Below are positions 1 to 9,647 of a stretch of DNA of 64,000 bases, in pieces. The notes under the pieces are model-generated. The model saw only the letters and a list, made by a program, of their open reading frames with translations, did no database searches and was not told where the DNA came from. Source of the DNA: Harmonia axyridis (taxonomy: Eukaryota > Arthropoda > Insecta > Coleoptera > Coccinellidae). The stretch spans positions 51,646,798 through 51,710,797 of the forward strand of contig NC_059501.1 in NCBI RefSeq assembly GCF_914767665.1. Direction: 5' to 3'. Positions within the stretch are counted from its first letter, which is position 1, and every line of letters begins with the position of its first letter. Made by a program: the position numbers and the translations under genes.

Positions 1-149
1 TCTTTTGGTGTTTATTTTTCACATGGAATTTATTTAGTTGAATAAGGTTTTATTTCTTGTAATTTTTTCCCATTCTCTGATTGGCTTAGGCTGGTGAATG
101 GTGTAATAAATAAACCCGTTGATCTTCTGCGCTCAGGAACCAAAAAAAC

Positions 150-245
150 CTTAAACATTGGGAGATTGATTAGATACTTGAAGAGCTCAAAGCATTACTC
201 TTTGGAATTCAGTAAATTGGAAGTATGGTTCCCAGATGAGACCGC
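150..245 (+). pseudogene. Copia-type RNase H linker relic
   Basis: A short reading frame gives RLIRYLKSSKHYSLEFSK, which resembles the segment just before the RNase H aspartates in the two Copia elements of this window (RILKYLKGTKHYCLRFSK). Nothing coherent follows; the downstream frame is full of stops. It is an old, isolated scrap, probably of a different Copia family. The match is short, so this is tentative. Confidence 0.35.
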
Positions 246-1160
246 AGAAAAAAATCTAGTTTGAACTGAGGTTGAAGGCAGAGTTTGTAGATAAAAAATG
301 GAGAAGGATAAAAATTTTTAATGAACGATGTAACTGGGGGTCGTATTCTGGGCAACTTCTGGGCGGACTTGGGATAAGAACGAGGTTACGATTTTGACGG
401 AGTCTAAGTGAGAAGATCAGTATCGCTTAGGGACTCATATTGAGAAGGGTTTAGAATTTAAACGCGAAACCGGACTAAGGGCAGAACAATTTCTTTTTTG
501 AGGATCAGAGTAATTTTTAATAAGGTCGAGTAAAATAGAATAGATACTTAGTAGAGAAGAGAAGTTAACGAACTTCATTCATTCAAAAAATGCAAAGGAA
601 TGAATTGTTTTGACTCTGAGAAGGGACGAGTTTGGTCGGAAGTAGGAAAACAGGGGTTTTTGATAAAGTTTTAAATTTGTTTTGGTATAGAAATAGATTA
701 GCCCGGAGTGCGCGAATAGGGAGTGAAGTTATGAAAAGGAATTATATGTCTCGTGTGAAAGTACCAACCTAGTATCGTTTTGTTGAAAAACCAATACTTT
801 CTTCGATGGAGATAAGTTTTAATGATGAGTAGTCCTGATTCTCCCAAATCCAAAGTTCAATGAATGAGTTTGTTTCCTTTTGTTTGAGTAGTGAATCATT
901 TGTGATATTTTTCTGTATCATAATAATAATATCGTCTTCAATTCACTAGAAATCTTAAGGGGAAGTTCACCCAAAGGTGCTCTACCACTTAACCCTTGTA
1001 GTATACAAAATGTATATTTGAACATAACTTATGTAAAAATGAAAATATGCAGAATTGATCAAAAAACGAAAAAAAATATGAGCATATCAATAAACAAATC
1101 CAAAAAACAGCCAAAAACTCACACTGATAAGGAACCGAGGAGATAGGCCTTAATCTTTTC
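246..1160. other. no gene recognised
   Basis: I see no convincing reading frame, RNA gene or repeat here. The sequence is AT-rich with scattered stops in all frames. Confidence 0.5.
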
Positions 1161-2020
1161 TTAAAAACATTTTGATTTAACAGTTTAAAATTATTAGGAA
1201 CACCGTTGTACAGTCTGCAAATGTTATGACTGAAACTTCTTTCAAAAGTAGATGTTCTGTGACGAGGACATGACGTATATTGATATTATGAACACCAGTT
1301 TTGTGAACCAATCTATTGGGTTTCTCTTCAAAATGATGAAATATACAGAGAGAGTAAAATTCAAAACGAATACCCAACGGAAGCCAACTCAATTCCCCCA
1401 ACTTATGTGATACATGATCATACTTCCTAATTCCATAAATGAACTGATACAGGAGTTCTGCTGGATCCATCCCAGCGTTTCTTGATCAAGACAAAAATCA
1501 AACACAGGTGAACTGTGACAAGACTAAAGTCTCGCACAGAACCTTCTCAGTATGCAGGGGCAGACAGATACGAACTATGAGGATACAGCAATCTCAATCT
1601 CGGAGAGCGTACGCTCTACGAACCACACTCACCATATGTTCACGAAATCTTAGAGAATCTTCCAAGATCAAGCCCAAGTCTCTTGTGCTATCAACAAATT
1701 TAATGACATCATTGTTAATTGTTGGCTTGTACTTGTCTTTAACAATTTTTTGTTCTTGTTCGACCCAAATACAAGAGCAGATGATTTTTTCGGGTTCATT
1801 TTCAATGAATGTTTTGCTGCGATGTCCGCTACTCGATTCAGATCATCATTCATTTTTAATGTTGCATCATTTAAGTCCCTTACAGTGAAGTCGTAATAGA
1901 GCTGAAATTCATCAGCGTACATATGGACTTTACAATATCGAATAAACTTCGAGAATTGGCTGGTGTAAACAAAAAAAAACGGACCAAGGACTGAGCCTTG
2001 AGGAATAACATCCAAAACAT
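1160..2020 (-). pseudogene. non-LTR retrotransposon reverse transcriptase relic
   Basis: Read on the minus strand, 2015-1700 gives the RT palm and fingers signature PQGSVLGPFFFVYTSQF followed by a YADE-type box where YADD is expected (MYADEFQLYYDF), then a typical DLN..A..H.LKMNPKKS segment. From 1470 to 1177 comes the far C-terminal part (LGELSWLPLGIRFEFYSL), matching the LNWLPVEKR block of Jockey/CR1-like elements. Frames are broken between the two parts, the second catalytic Asp is replaced by Glu, and there is no endonuclease. It is a dead, 5'-truncated LINE; the exact clade is uncertain. Confidence 0.75.
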
Positions 2021-2940
2021 TGTAACGTGTGAAAATTGCCCCAGAGTATCTGCAACATCAAATTGTCTAATTGTGTTTTATGTGTTGTCTAAATATCGTA
2101 TTTTGATTTTCCGAATTTCATTCCTTATCGTAAAGGTACCATATGTTGAAGATTATTCCCGAATGTTCACTCTTGGCATTTTTCAATTCGATTTTGAAAC
2201 TCTGAATAGCTTGTGCGTATATGGAGGTTATTTGCTGTTTCTTGTGAAAATCCAAATTTTGGGATAAAGATAACCGTCTATAATTCAACTTTTGCTGATT
2301 TGATTGTTGGAATAGCAATATTACCCTTTTTGGGGATTAAAAACGTACTTCGGCTACGAAGAGCATTCACTCTGAAAGGCCACCCAACAACTTGAGTGAG
2401 TTTGATTTTTCTTCCACTTGAAACTAGACCCTAATAGTTTTGTTTTCAATTTGTATTTTAGGGCCTTTTATTTCATGAGTATTCCTTTTATTCCTGTTTC
2501 GGACTGAACACATTTCTACGGATTCTGGCTCGTTCGATTCTGAAACGAACTTCATAAACAAAATTCTCGTACCTATTTCCCCATCTGAAGAAAGGAAAAG
2601 CATCTTGGAAGGATTTTCAACATTGTGAATTGGTTGGGATTCTCGAATTGGTAATTTCGTCGAATATACAGGACGCCTGGTATGTAGAAAGAATTTCTTT
2701 TGATGTCGACGTCACAGGAAGCCATTTGCAAGAAAAGGGAATACGTATCGTTTTGGTCAATTATACCTTTTGAAGTGGAAAGTTAAAGGACTTGTTCTCA
2801 CATTCATTCAGAAAACATCAGATATTGTTATCATTCCGTTCATAAACTGTCCCATAGAAAAAATTTCAAAACTCAATACCTCAGATTGTATATTTTTATT
2901 TCATGAAAATATCATTGCACATTACAAGTGAAATTTTAGA
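2021..2940. other. no gene recognised
   Basis: Short open frames exist but none resembles a protein family I know. There is no clear repeat structure until the 586-bp array begins. Confidence 0.5.
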
Positions 2941-3190
2941 TAAATTTATAATATAAAAGTTTAATGAGTCTTCTTGATGAAGGATATTTAATATAAATCA
3001 AATAATTTGACAACTTTGTGTCTAATCCTTCACAATAATATATCTGTATGATATATTCAGTTTATTTTTGTCTTGGAATATATTCCAATTCTAAAAATGA
3101 CAAATTTAATAATCAATCAAAAGAAAAATTCAAAATGACTAAAATTGTACAAATTGAGTAAACGGTTAATAAATTGAACAACTAAATTAA

Positions 3191-3261
3191 CATAAAGACA
3201 GACGTACGTTTCGGAATTTTTGTATTTAATAATACAATTTTTCCTCATCAGTGCCTTATAG
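3191..3261 (-). ncRNA. hammerhead ribozyme, type I, copy 1
   Basis: On the minus strand the core reads CTGATGA, a stem II (GGAA/TTCC, AAA/AAA internal loop, TTGTATT/AATACAA, ATTA loop), GAAA, then CGTACG and TC. Stem III is only A-U plus C-G closing a GTAC loop, the very short form seen in satellite, Penelope and retrozyme hammerheads that probably act as dimers. Stem I pairs AAGGCA with TGTCTT (one G-U). The predicted cut is after the C complementary to 3201. All invariant core bases are present. Confidence 0.92.
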
Positions 3262-3776
3262 TTCAACGGAATTATTAAATTTACAAACTTACCACGTGTA
3301 TATCTACCTCAACAAAATTGCAAGTAAGAAACTACAAACTAACTAAACGTATCGGTTGCTCTGGTGAGGATTCACAGAACAAGCCATTACCTAAGGTAGT
3401 CATAGATTTCTTCATTGTTATTCTTTTTGAAACACATATACAAATCGACATTTACAATTGAATAAACAATTTCAGAAATTTTAAATTTATCAATTGGTTG
3501 ATAATGACTCTCTAATCAATAAATGATTACATCAAATTATAAAAGTTTAATGAGTCTTCTTGATGAAGGATATTTAATATAAATCAAATAATTTGACAAC
3601 TTTGTGTCTAATCCTTCACAATAATATATCTGTATGATATATTCAGTTTATTTTTGTCTTGGAATATATTCCAATTCTAAAAATGACAAATTTAATAATC
3701 AATCAAAAGAAAAATTCAAAATGACTAAAATTGTACAAATTGAGTAAACGGTTAATAAATTGAACAACTAAATTAA

Positions 3777-3847
3777 CATAAAGACAGACGTACGTTTCGG
3801 AATTTTTGTATTTAATAATACAATTTTTCCTCATCAGTGCCTTATAG
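3777..3847 (-). ncRNA. hammerhead ribozyme, copy 2
   Basis: Identical over the 71-nt motif to the first copy, exactly 586 bp away. The predicted self-cleavage site is after the C complementary to 3787, so cleavage at copies 1 and 2 would release a 586-nt monomer. Confidence 0.92.
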
Positions 3848-4362
3848 TTCAACGGAATTATTAAATTTACAAACTTACCACGTGTATATCTACCTCAACA
3901 AAATTGCAAGTAAGAAACTACAAACTAACTAAACGTATCGGTTGCTCTGGTGAGGATTCACAGAACAAGCCATTACCTGAGGTAGTCATAGATTTCTTCA
4001 TTGTTATTCTTTTTGAAACACATATACAAATCGACATTTACAATTGAATAAACAATTTCAGAAATTTTAAATTTATCAATTGGTTGATAATGACTCTCTA
4101 ATCAATAAATGATTACATCAAATTATAAAAGTTTAATGAGTCTTCTTGATGAAGGATATTTAATATAAATCAAATAATTTGACAACTTTGTGTCTAATCC
4201 TTCACAATAATATATCTGTATGATATATTCAGTTTATTTTTGTCTTGGAATATATTCCAATTCTAAAAATGACAAATTTAATAATCAATCAAAAGAAAAA
4301 TTCAAAATGACTAAAATTGTACAAATTGAGTAAACGGTTAATAAATTGAACAACTAAATTAA

Positions 4363-4433
4363 CATAAAGACAGACGTACGTTTCGGAATTTTTGTATTTA
4401 ATAATACAATTTTTCCTCATCAGTGCCTTATAG
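4363..4433 (-). ncRNA. hammerhead ribozyme, copy 3
   Basis: Same 71-nt sequence; core CTGATGA...GAAA intact. Nearby units carry single substitutions (gcaggtaag for gcaagtaag at about 4493) but none falls in the ribozyme. Confidence 0.92.
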
Positions 4434-4948
4434 TTCAACGGAATTATTAAATTTACAAACTTACCACGTGTATATCTACCTCAACAAAATTGCAGGTAAG
4501 AAACTACAAACTAACTAAACGTATCGGTTGCTCTGGTGAGGATTCACAGAACAAGCCATTACCTGAGGTAGTCATAGATTTCTTCATTGTTATTCTTTTT
4601 GAAACACATATACAAATCGACATTTACAATTGAATAAACAATTTCAGAAATTTTAAATTTATCAATTGGTTGATAATGACTCTCTAATCAATAAATGATT
4701 ACATCAAATTATAAAAGTTTAATGAGTCTTCTTGATGAAGGATATTTAATATAAATCAAATAATTTGACAACTTTGTGTCTAATCCTTCACAATAATATA
4801 TCTGTATGATATATTCAGTTTATTTTTGTCTTGGAATATATTCCAATTCTAAAAATGACAAATTTAATAATCAATCAAAAGAAAAATTCAAAATGACTAA
4901 AATTGTACAAATTGAGTAAACGGTTAATAAATTGAACAACTAAATTAA

Positions 4949-5019
4949 CATAAAGACAGACGTACGTTTCGGAATTTTTGTATTTAATAATACAATTTTT
5001 CCTCATCAGTGCCTTATAG
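4949..5019 (-). ncRNA. hammerhead ribozyme, copy 4
   Basis: Same sequence, in the partial unit nearest the inversion point. It has a complete core, but the unit stops about 140 bp upstream (in ribozyme sense), at 5156. Confidence 0.92.
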
Positions 5020-5399
5020 TTCAACGGAATTATTAAATTTACAAACTTACCACGTGTATATCTACCTCAACAAAATTGCAAGTAAGAAACTACAAACTAA
5101 CTAAACGTATCGGTTGCTCTGGTGAGGATTCACAGAACAAGCCATTACCTGAGGTAATTTAATAAATTTAATAAATTTAAAATCTCTGAAATTGTTTATT
5201 CAATTGTAAATGTCGATTTGTATATGTGTTTCAAAAAGAATAACAATGAAGAAAGCTATGACTACCTTAGGTAATGGCTTGTTCTGTGAATCCTCACCAG
5301 AGCAACCGATACGTTTAGTTAGTTTGTAGTTTCTTACTTGCAATTTTGTTGAGGTAGATATACACGTGGTAAGTTTGTAAATTTAATAATTCCGTTGAA

Positions 5400-5470
5400 C
5401 TATAAGGCACTGATGAGGAAAAATTGTATTATTAAATACAAAAATTCCGAAACGTACGTCTGTCTTTATG
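5400..5470 (+). ncRNA. hammerhead ribozyme, copy 5 (inverted arm)
   Basis: On the + strand: CTGATGA at 5410-5416, stem II 5417-5448, GAAA 5449-5452 (the last A pairs as position 15.1), short stem III 5452-5459 with loop 5454-5457, and C17 at 5460. Predicted cleavage is between 5460 and 5461. Stem I strands are 5404-5409 and 5461-5466. Confidence 0.92.
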
Positions 5471-5985
5471 TTAATTTAGTTGTTCAATTTATTAACCGTT
5501 TACTCAATTTGTACAATTTTAGTCATTTTGAATTTTTCTTTTGATTGATTATTAAATTTGTCATTTTTAGAATTGGAATATATTCCAAGACAAAAATAAA
5601 CTGAATATATCATACAGATATATTATTGTGAAGGATTAGACACAAAGTTGTCAAATTATTTGATTTATATTAAATATCCTTCATCAAGAAGACTCATTAA
5701 ACTTTTATAATTTGATGTAATCATTTATTGATTAGAGAGTCATTATCAACCAATTGATAAATTTAAAATTTCTGAAATTGTTTATTCAATTGTAAATGTC
5801 GATTTGTATATGTGTTTCAAAAAGAATAACAATGAAGAAATCTATGACTACCTTAGGTAATGGCTTGTTCTGTGAATCCTCACCAGAGCAACCGATACGT
5901 TTAGTTAGTTTGTAGTTTCTTACTTGCAATTTTGTTGAGGTAGATATTCACGTGGTAAGTTTGTAAATTTAATAATTCCGTTGAA

Positions 5986-6056
5986 CTATAAGGCACTGAT
6001 GAGGAAAAATTGTATTATTAAATACAAAAATTCCGAAACGTACGTCTGTCTTTATG
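5986..6056 (+). ncRNA. hammerhead ribozyme, copy 6 (inverted arm)
   Basis: Identical 71-nt motif 586 bp after copy 5; predicted cut after 6046. The unit around it has a tac-to-ttc change and a ttcgtacaa variant outside the motif. Confidence 0.92.
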
Positions 6057-6571
6057 TTAATTTAGTTGTTCAATTTATTAACCGTTTACTCAATTCGTAC
6101 AATTTTAGTCATTTTGAATTTTTCTTTTGATTGATTATTAAATTTGTCATTTTTAGAATTGGAATATATTCCAAGACAAAAATAAACTGAATATATCATA
6201 CAGATATATTATTGTGAAGGATTAGACACAAAGTTGTCAAATTATTTGATTTATATTAAATATCCTTCATCAAGAAGACTCATTAAACTTTTATAATTTG
6301 TTGTAATCATTTATTGATTAGAGAGTCATTATCAACCAATTGATAAATTTAAAATTTCTGAAATTGTTTATTCAATTGTAAATGTCGATTTGTATATGTG
6401 TTTCAAAAAGAATAACAATGAAGAAATCTATGACTACCTTAGGTAATGGCTTGTTCTGTGAATCCTCACCAGAGCAACCGATACGTTTAGTTAGTTTGTA
6501 GTTTCTTACTTGCAATTTTGTTGAGGTAGATATACACGTGGTAAGTTTGTAAATTTAATAATTCCGTTGAA

Positions 6572-6642
6572 CTATAAGGCACTGATGAGGAAAAATTGTA
6601 TTATTAAATACAAAAATTCCGAAACGTACGTCTGTCTTTATG
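6572..6642 (+). ncRNA. hammerhead ribozyme, copy 7 (inverted arm)
   Basis: Last copy, predicted cut after 6632. The repeat ends about 205 nt downstream, at the target-site duplication. Confidence 0.92.
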
Positions 6643-6850
6643 TTAATTTAGTTGTTCAATTTATTAACCGTTTACTCAATTTGTACAATTTTAGTCATTT
6701 TGAATTTTTCTTTTGATTGATTATTAAATTTGTCATTTTTAGAATTGGAATATATTCCAAGACAAAAATAAACTGAATATATCATACAGATATATTATTG
6801 TGAAGGATTAGACACAAAGTTGTCAAATTATTTGATTTAAATTTATAATA

Positions 6851-7383
6851 CATATTTACAGATTTTGAAACAAATCCTAAAATATATTATTTTTCATCCA
6901 TAAACGATAATTCGATAAATGAAGTGAAATTCTAGTACTTAAATTAAATTTATTAAATATATAGTGTGTACCATATAATTAGTGCGATTTTGTGAAAACT
7001 ACGCTTGATCAAGCATAGGGGGTAAAATACTTGTCAATTAAGGTTCATTATCAATCAGAATAGAATTGTAGGAAATTGATAATAGAATTTTACATCGGAA
7101 CATTTCTTTGATATTATTGATATTTTTTTTTACAGTGACGCATTTCTTTGGGTATTGAGTTACTTACCTTTTTTTTCCAATCATTATTTTCATTTTGTTT
7201 TCTCTGTTTCGGAGTTTACGTATTTGACTGAGACAGATCATTCAATTAATTTATAATTCGAGTGAATTAGTAATTTTTTTTTCAACTTGCTAATTTTCTT
7301 TTTTTTCTTTTTTTGTTGGATCGCTAGGAAAATAAATACGTTGGCGCCCTATTCAATCAAACTGAACTCACCCCATCTCCACT
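6851..7383. other. no gene recognised
   Basis: AT-rich sequence between the ribozyme array and a LINE relic. T-rich runs near 7270-7320 may belong to the 3' region of the neighbouring LINE. Confidence 0.5.
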
Positions 7384-8310
7384 GTCAGCAAACCGAGGTG
7401 TTCCTAGCGTTTCCATTTCATTAACGATAAAACTTGAACTTGGTTTCTGAGCGCTATAACATATCTAGCATGGGAGACTTTCTCACCCAGCTTTACACTC
7501 TGAAATCGTCCCGTAAGATATGACTTGAAGAGTCGAAGAGCATCCCCGCGGACTCCACAAGATCTTAAAATAACCAAAAGAATATCATGCTTAACCTTAT
7601 CGAAAGCCTTGCTGAAGTATAGCAGTAACAGAGCAACACACCTCGAGTCATCAAGTGAGCGCAGGATATTATCCGTTACTCCCAGCAGTGCACCAGTAGA
7701 GCTATAACCCCGACGAAAAACTGACTGGACTGCAGGCAAAATCGAATAATTTTCGAGATATTCAGCAAGTTGATCGGCCATTATCTTTTTCAGCAGTTTG
7801 GATAAACCAGACAGAATGCTGATGGGTCTTGATGGAATAGCTCCTTAGGATCACTGGTTTTGGGAATATGCGAAATCTGAGCGTGCTTCCAGGAAGCAGG
7901 GAATTTGGAACTAAGCAAAATAGAATTGAAGATGTTTACAATAAATGGTAAGATATGAGGACAACAAATTTAATGAACGATATCGAAATATTATCGTAAC
8001 CAGGAGCACTATTTTTGATATTCAGGATAGCTTCTTTATCAACAAGATGAAAACTTAACTGTTCAAATAAATAAAATAATCATTTATTTCATCAGTCATC
8101 AAAGTTGAGATCTGACCGTGATTTCTTCGAAATTCCTGAAGACTTTTATCGGCATTCGATTTGAATATTTGTATTTCTGCTTCCAAAAAGGTTTTCTTGG
8201 CCTGATAAACAATTAATTTTTCAGCGAATTTTCTGCTGATTGTGTTGACAATGGCATCAGATATTTCCTTGATCACATTATCAGACTTTAATGCTTCAAT
8301 CAAGGATTAT
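7384..8310 (-). pseudogene. non-LTR retrotransposon RT fragment (Jockey/CR1-like)
   Basis: On the minus strand, 7781-7404 reads QSVFRRGYSSTGALLGVTDNIL...LLLLYFSKAFDKVKHDIL...LFKSYLTGRFQSVKLG, covering RT motifs 2-4 with the FSKAFD box (F..AFD). Upstream, 8303-7790 holds the linker between endonuclease and RT (A..TF..AE.....N...SL.EFRR...) and broken remains of RT motifs 0-1, read across several frames. No YADD motif remains: the element is cut off just after motif 4. It is a dead, doubly truncated LINE. Confidence 0.75.
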
Positions 8311-8969
8311 TCGAATTCAGAATAACGGCAACGTATCGCTTGATATTCATATAAGTTAAAGTGCTTGGCCGTTGAGTCAAATGACATAAATTTTGTGAAT
8401 GTTATAATTATGGTTTTTGTTTCATTATATTTAATTTTGAAGAATGAATTGAGTTTAATTACCTTGGAAATCTAATCCTGTCTCTAAAGAAAGAAAACCA
8501 AGTTAAAAGATCTGTCCATAGAAGCGGCTGGCCGAACTCACAATAAGACCTTATATATAAATTGATATAATTATTCATTCTCCGAGACTTCTGGAAAGCC
8601 GCTCTTTCAGTGGTTGAAAGAACATCTCAAACTTGGTCACATTCGATGACATCCCGTTCATTACAAAACCATGAGGTTAACAGATGTAGAAGCGTATTTT
8701 GCAACCCTTCTAGCTTCTCACTTAAGGGATGGAATTCATAAATTGGAATCTCGTTGGAACAAGTGTATTGATGTTCAGGGAGACTATACTGAATAATAAA
8801 GTGTATTTCAAATCATAAAATTGTGTTTTTGTATAGAACCGCAAAACTAGTAGGTATGTTTTCAAATTATTGTAAGACTTAATATTTAGAAAGAGCAGTT
8901 GCACTTTCCAGCATAAAAGCTGAATATATGATTCATATTGATGAATTGATGACACAAAAAGGCTATTAT
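8311..8969. other. no gene recognised
   Basis: No protein similarity or repeat structure seen between the LINE relic and the mariner terminus. Confidence 0.45.
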
Positions 8970-9149
8970 GGTGTACAACTTTGCTTCCGCCGTTTTGCAA
9001 TGGATGGCTGTAGCGATAAGTGGTAGTCGAAATAAATAGATCGTAGATGTCTCACAATAAGCTTAGGTATACGTAAACATAACGTCTTCGAAATATTAGT
9101 CGGTTTATGTCTGTATTATTAAGTTATGCTTGATTAAACATGTCAGCTT

Positions 9150-9339
9150 ACTATCCAAAGTCTCGTCATTTGAAGGAGATTTTTGCTTTAATATAAAAAA
9201 ATCTGCGTCTGAGGCTCATCGAATGCCTATGGTGAGACTGCTATTAATGAGAGAACGTGCTGAGAGTGGTTTCAATGCTTCAAGAACGGTGATTTTTACG
9301 TCGAACACCAGAATGGCAGTGGAAGAGAGAGGGGTTTTC
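9150..9339 (+). pseudogene. mariner transposase, N-terminal part (broken)
   Basis: Reads FCFNIKKSASEAHRM then, after a frameshift, WFQCFKNGDFYVEHQNGSGR, matching the first helix-turn-helix and the WF.RF..GDF.VED...GRP block of mariner transposases. The Copia element cuts it at 9340; the gene resumes at 13922. Confidence 0.7.
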
Positions 9340-9591
9340 TGTTATAAATTAAACGCACTGTTTAATAATTAAAAGTCTTTAATAAAATATAGGAAATAAC
9401 TGTGTAGTAAACACACTGACAAATATACAATAATACTCTTCAACAACGGCCAACGAGAGAAAGGGAGCGAGCATAGCTTGCACATGGCCTATCTAACAAT
9501 TACACAGAATAAATATACAACTGCGCATGCCGCGCATAGCAATACTACAAGACAACTTATATTACTTATGTACTGGGTAAATATTTCAACA
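9340..9591 (-). repeat. Copia copy 1, 3' LTR
   Basis: 252 bp with TG...CA ends. On the minus strand the purine tract lies directly upstream. Confidence 0.93.
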
Positions 9592-9647
9592 CCCCCACTT
9601 ACACAGTACAAATAAAAACAAAATCACATGATGAAACTTAAGAACTA

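Larger units (their letters stand above)
2954..5156 (-). repeat. 586-bp tandem array, left arm (ribozyme sense on - strand)
   Basis: The landmark ataaaagtttaatgag recurs at 2953, 3539, 4125 and 4711, exactly 586 bp apart. By eye the copies differ at only a few positions (for example acctaagg in copy 1 versus acctgagg later), so the array is young or homogenised. Each unit also contains a 16-bp perfect palindrome ttggaatatattccaa. The fourth copy stops at 5156, where the arm meets the inverted array. Confidence 0.95.
2954..6837. mobile_element. hammerhead-ribozyme (retrozyme-like) head-to-head repeat insertion
   Basis: A single insertion of about 3.88 kb built only from a 586-bp unit: 3.76 copies in one orientation (2954-5156), a 14-bp AT-rich spacer, then 2.84 copies inverted (5171-6837). 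The host sequence taaatttataata stands immediately outside on both sides (2941-2953 and 6838-6850), a 12-13 bp target-site duplication. No protein is encoded. Every complete unit carries one hammerhead ribozyme; the ribozyme-sense strand points outward on both arms. Known retrozymes are non-coding, hammerhead-bearing retroelements thought to use the enzymes of other retroelements. The long target duplication and inverted copy fit Penelope-type integration. Calling it a retrozyme is inference; the repeat, ribozymes and duplication are directly visible. Confidence 0.85.
5171..6837 (+). repeat. 586-bp tandem array, right (inverted) arm (ribozyme sense on + strand)
   Basis: This is the reverse complement of the left arm. 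The landmark acttttat lies at 5701 and 6287, again 586 bp apart. The arm begins part-way into a unit and ends in the third copy at tttgattt, about 205 nt downstream of the last ribozyme cleavage site. Copy 6 has tagatattcacg where others have tagatatacacg, a minor divergence. Confidence 0.95.

Noticed and set aside
2954..6837. CRISPR array or simple centromeric satellite
   Set aside because: Units are 586 bp without spacers, encode a eukaryotic-type ribozyme, invert in the middle, and are flanked by a target duplication.
9130..9372. 80-codon hypothetical protein
   Set aside because: It is the frameshifted mariner transposase running into the Copia LTR.
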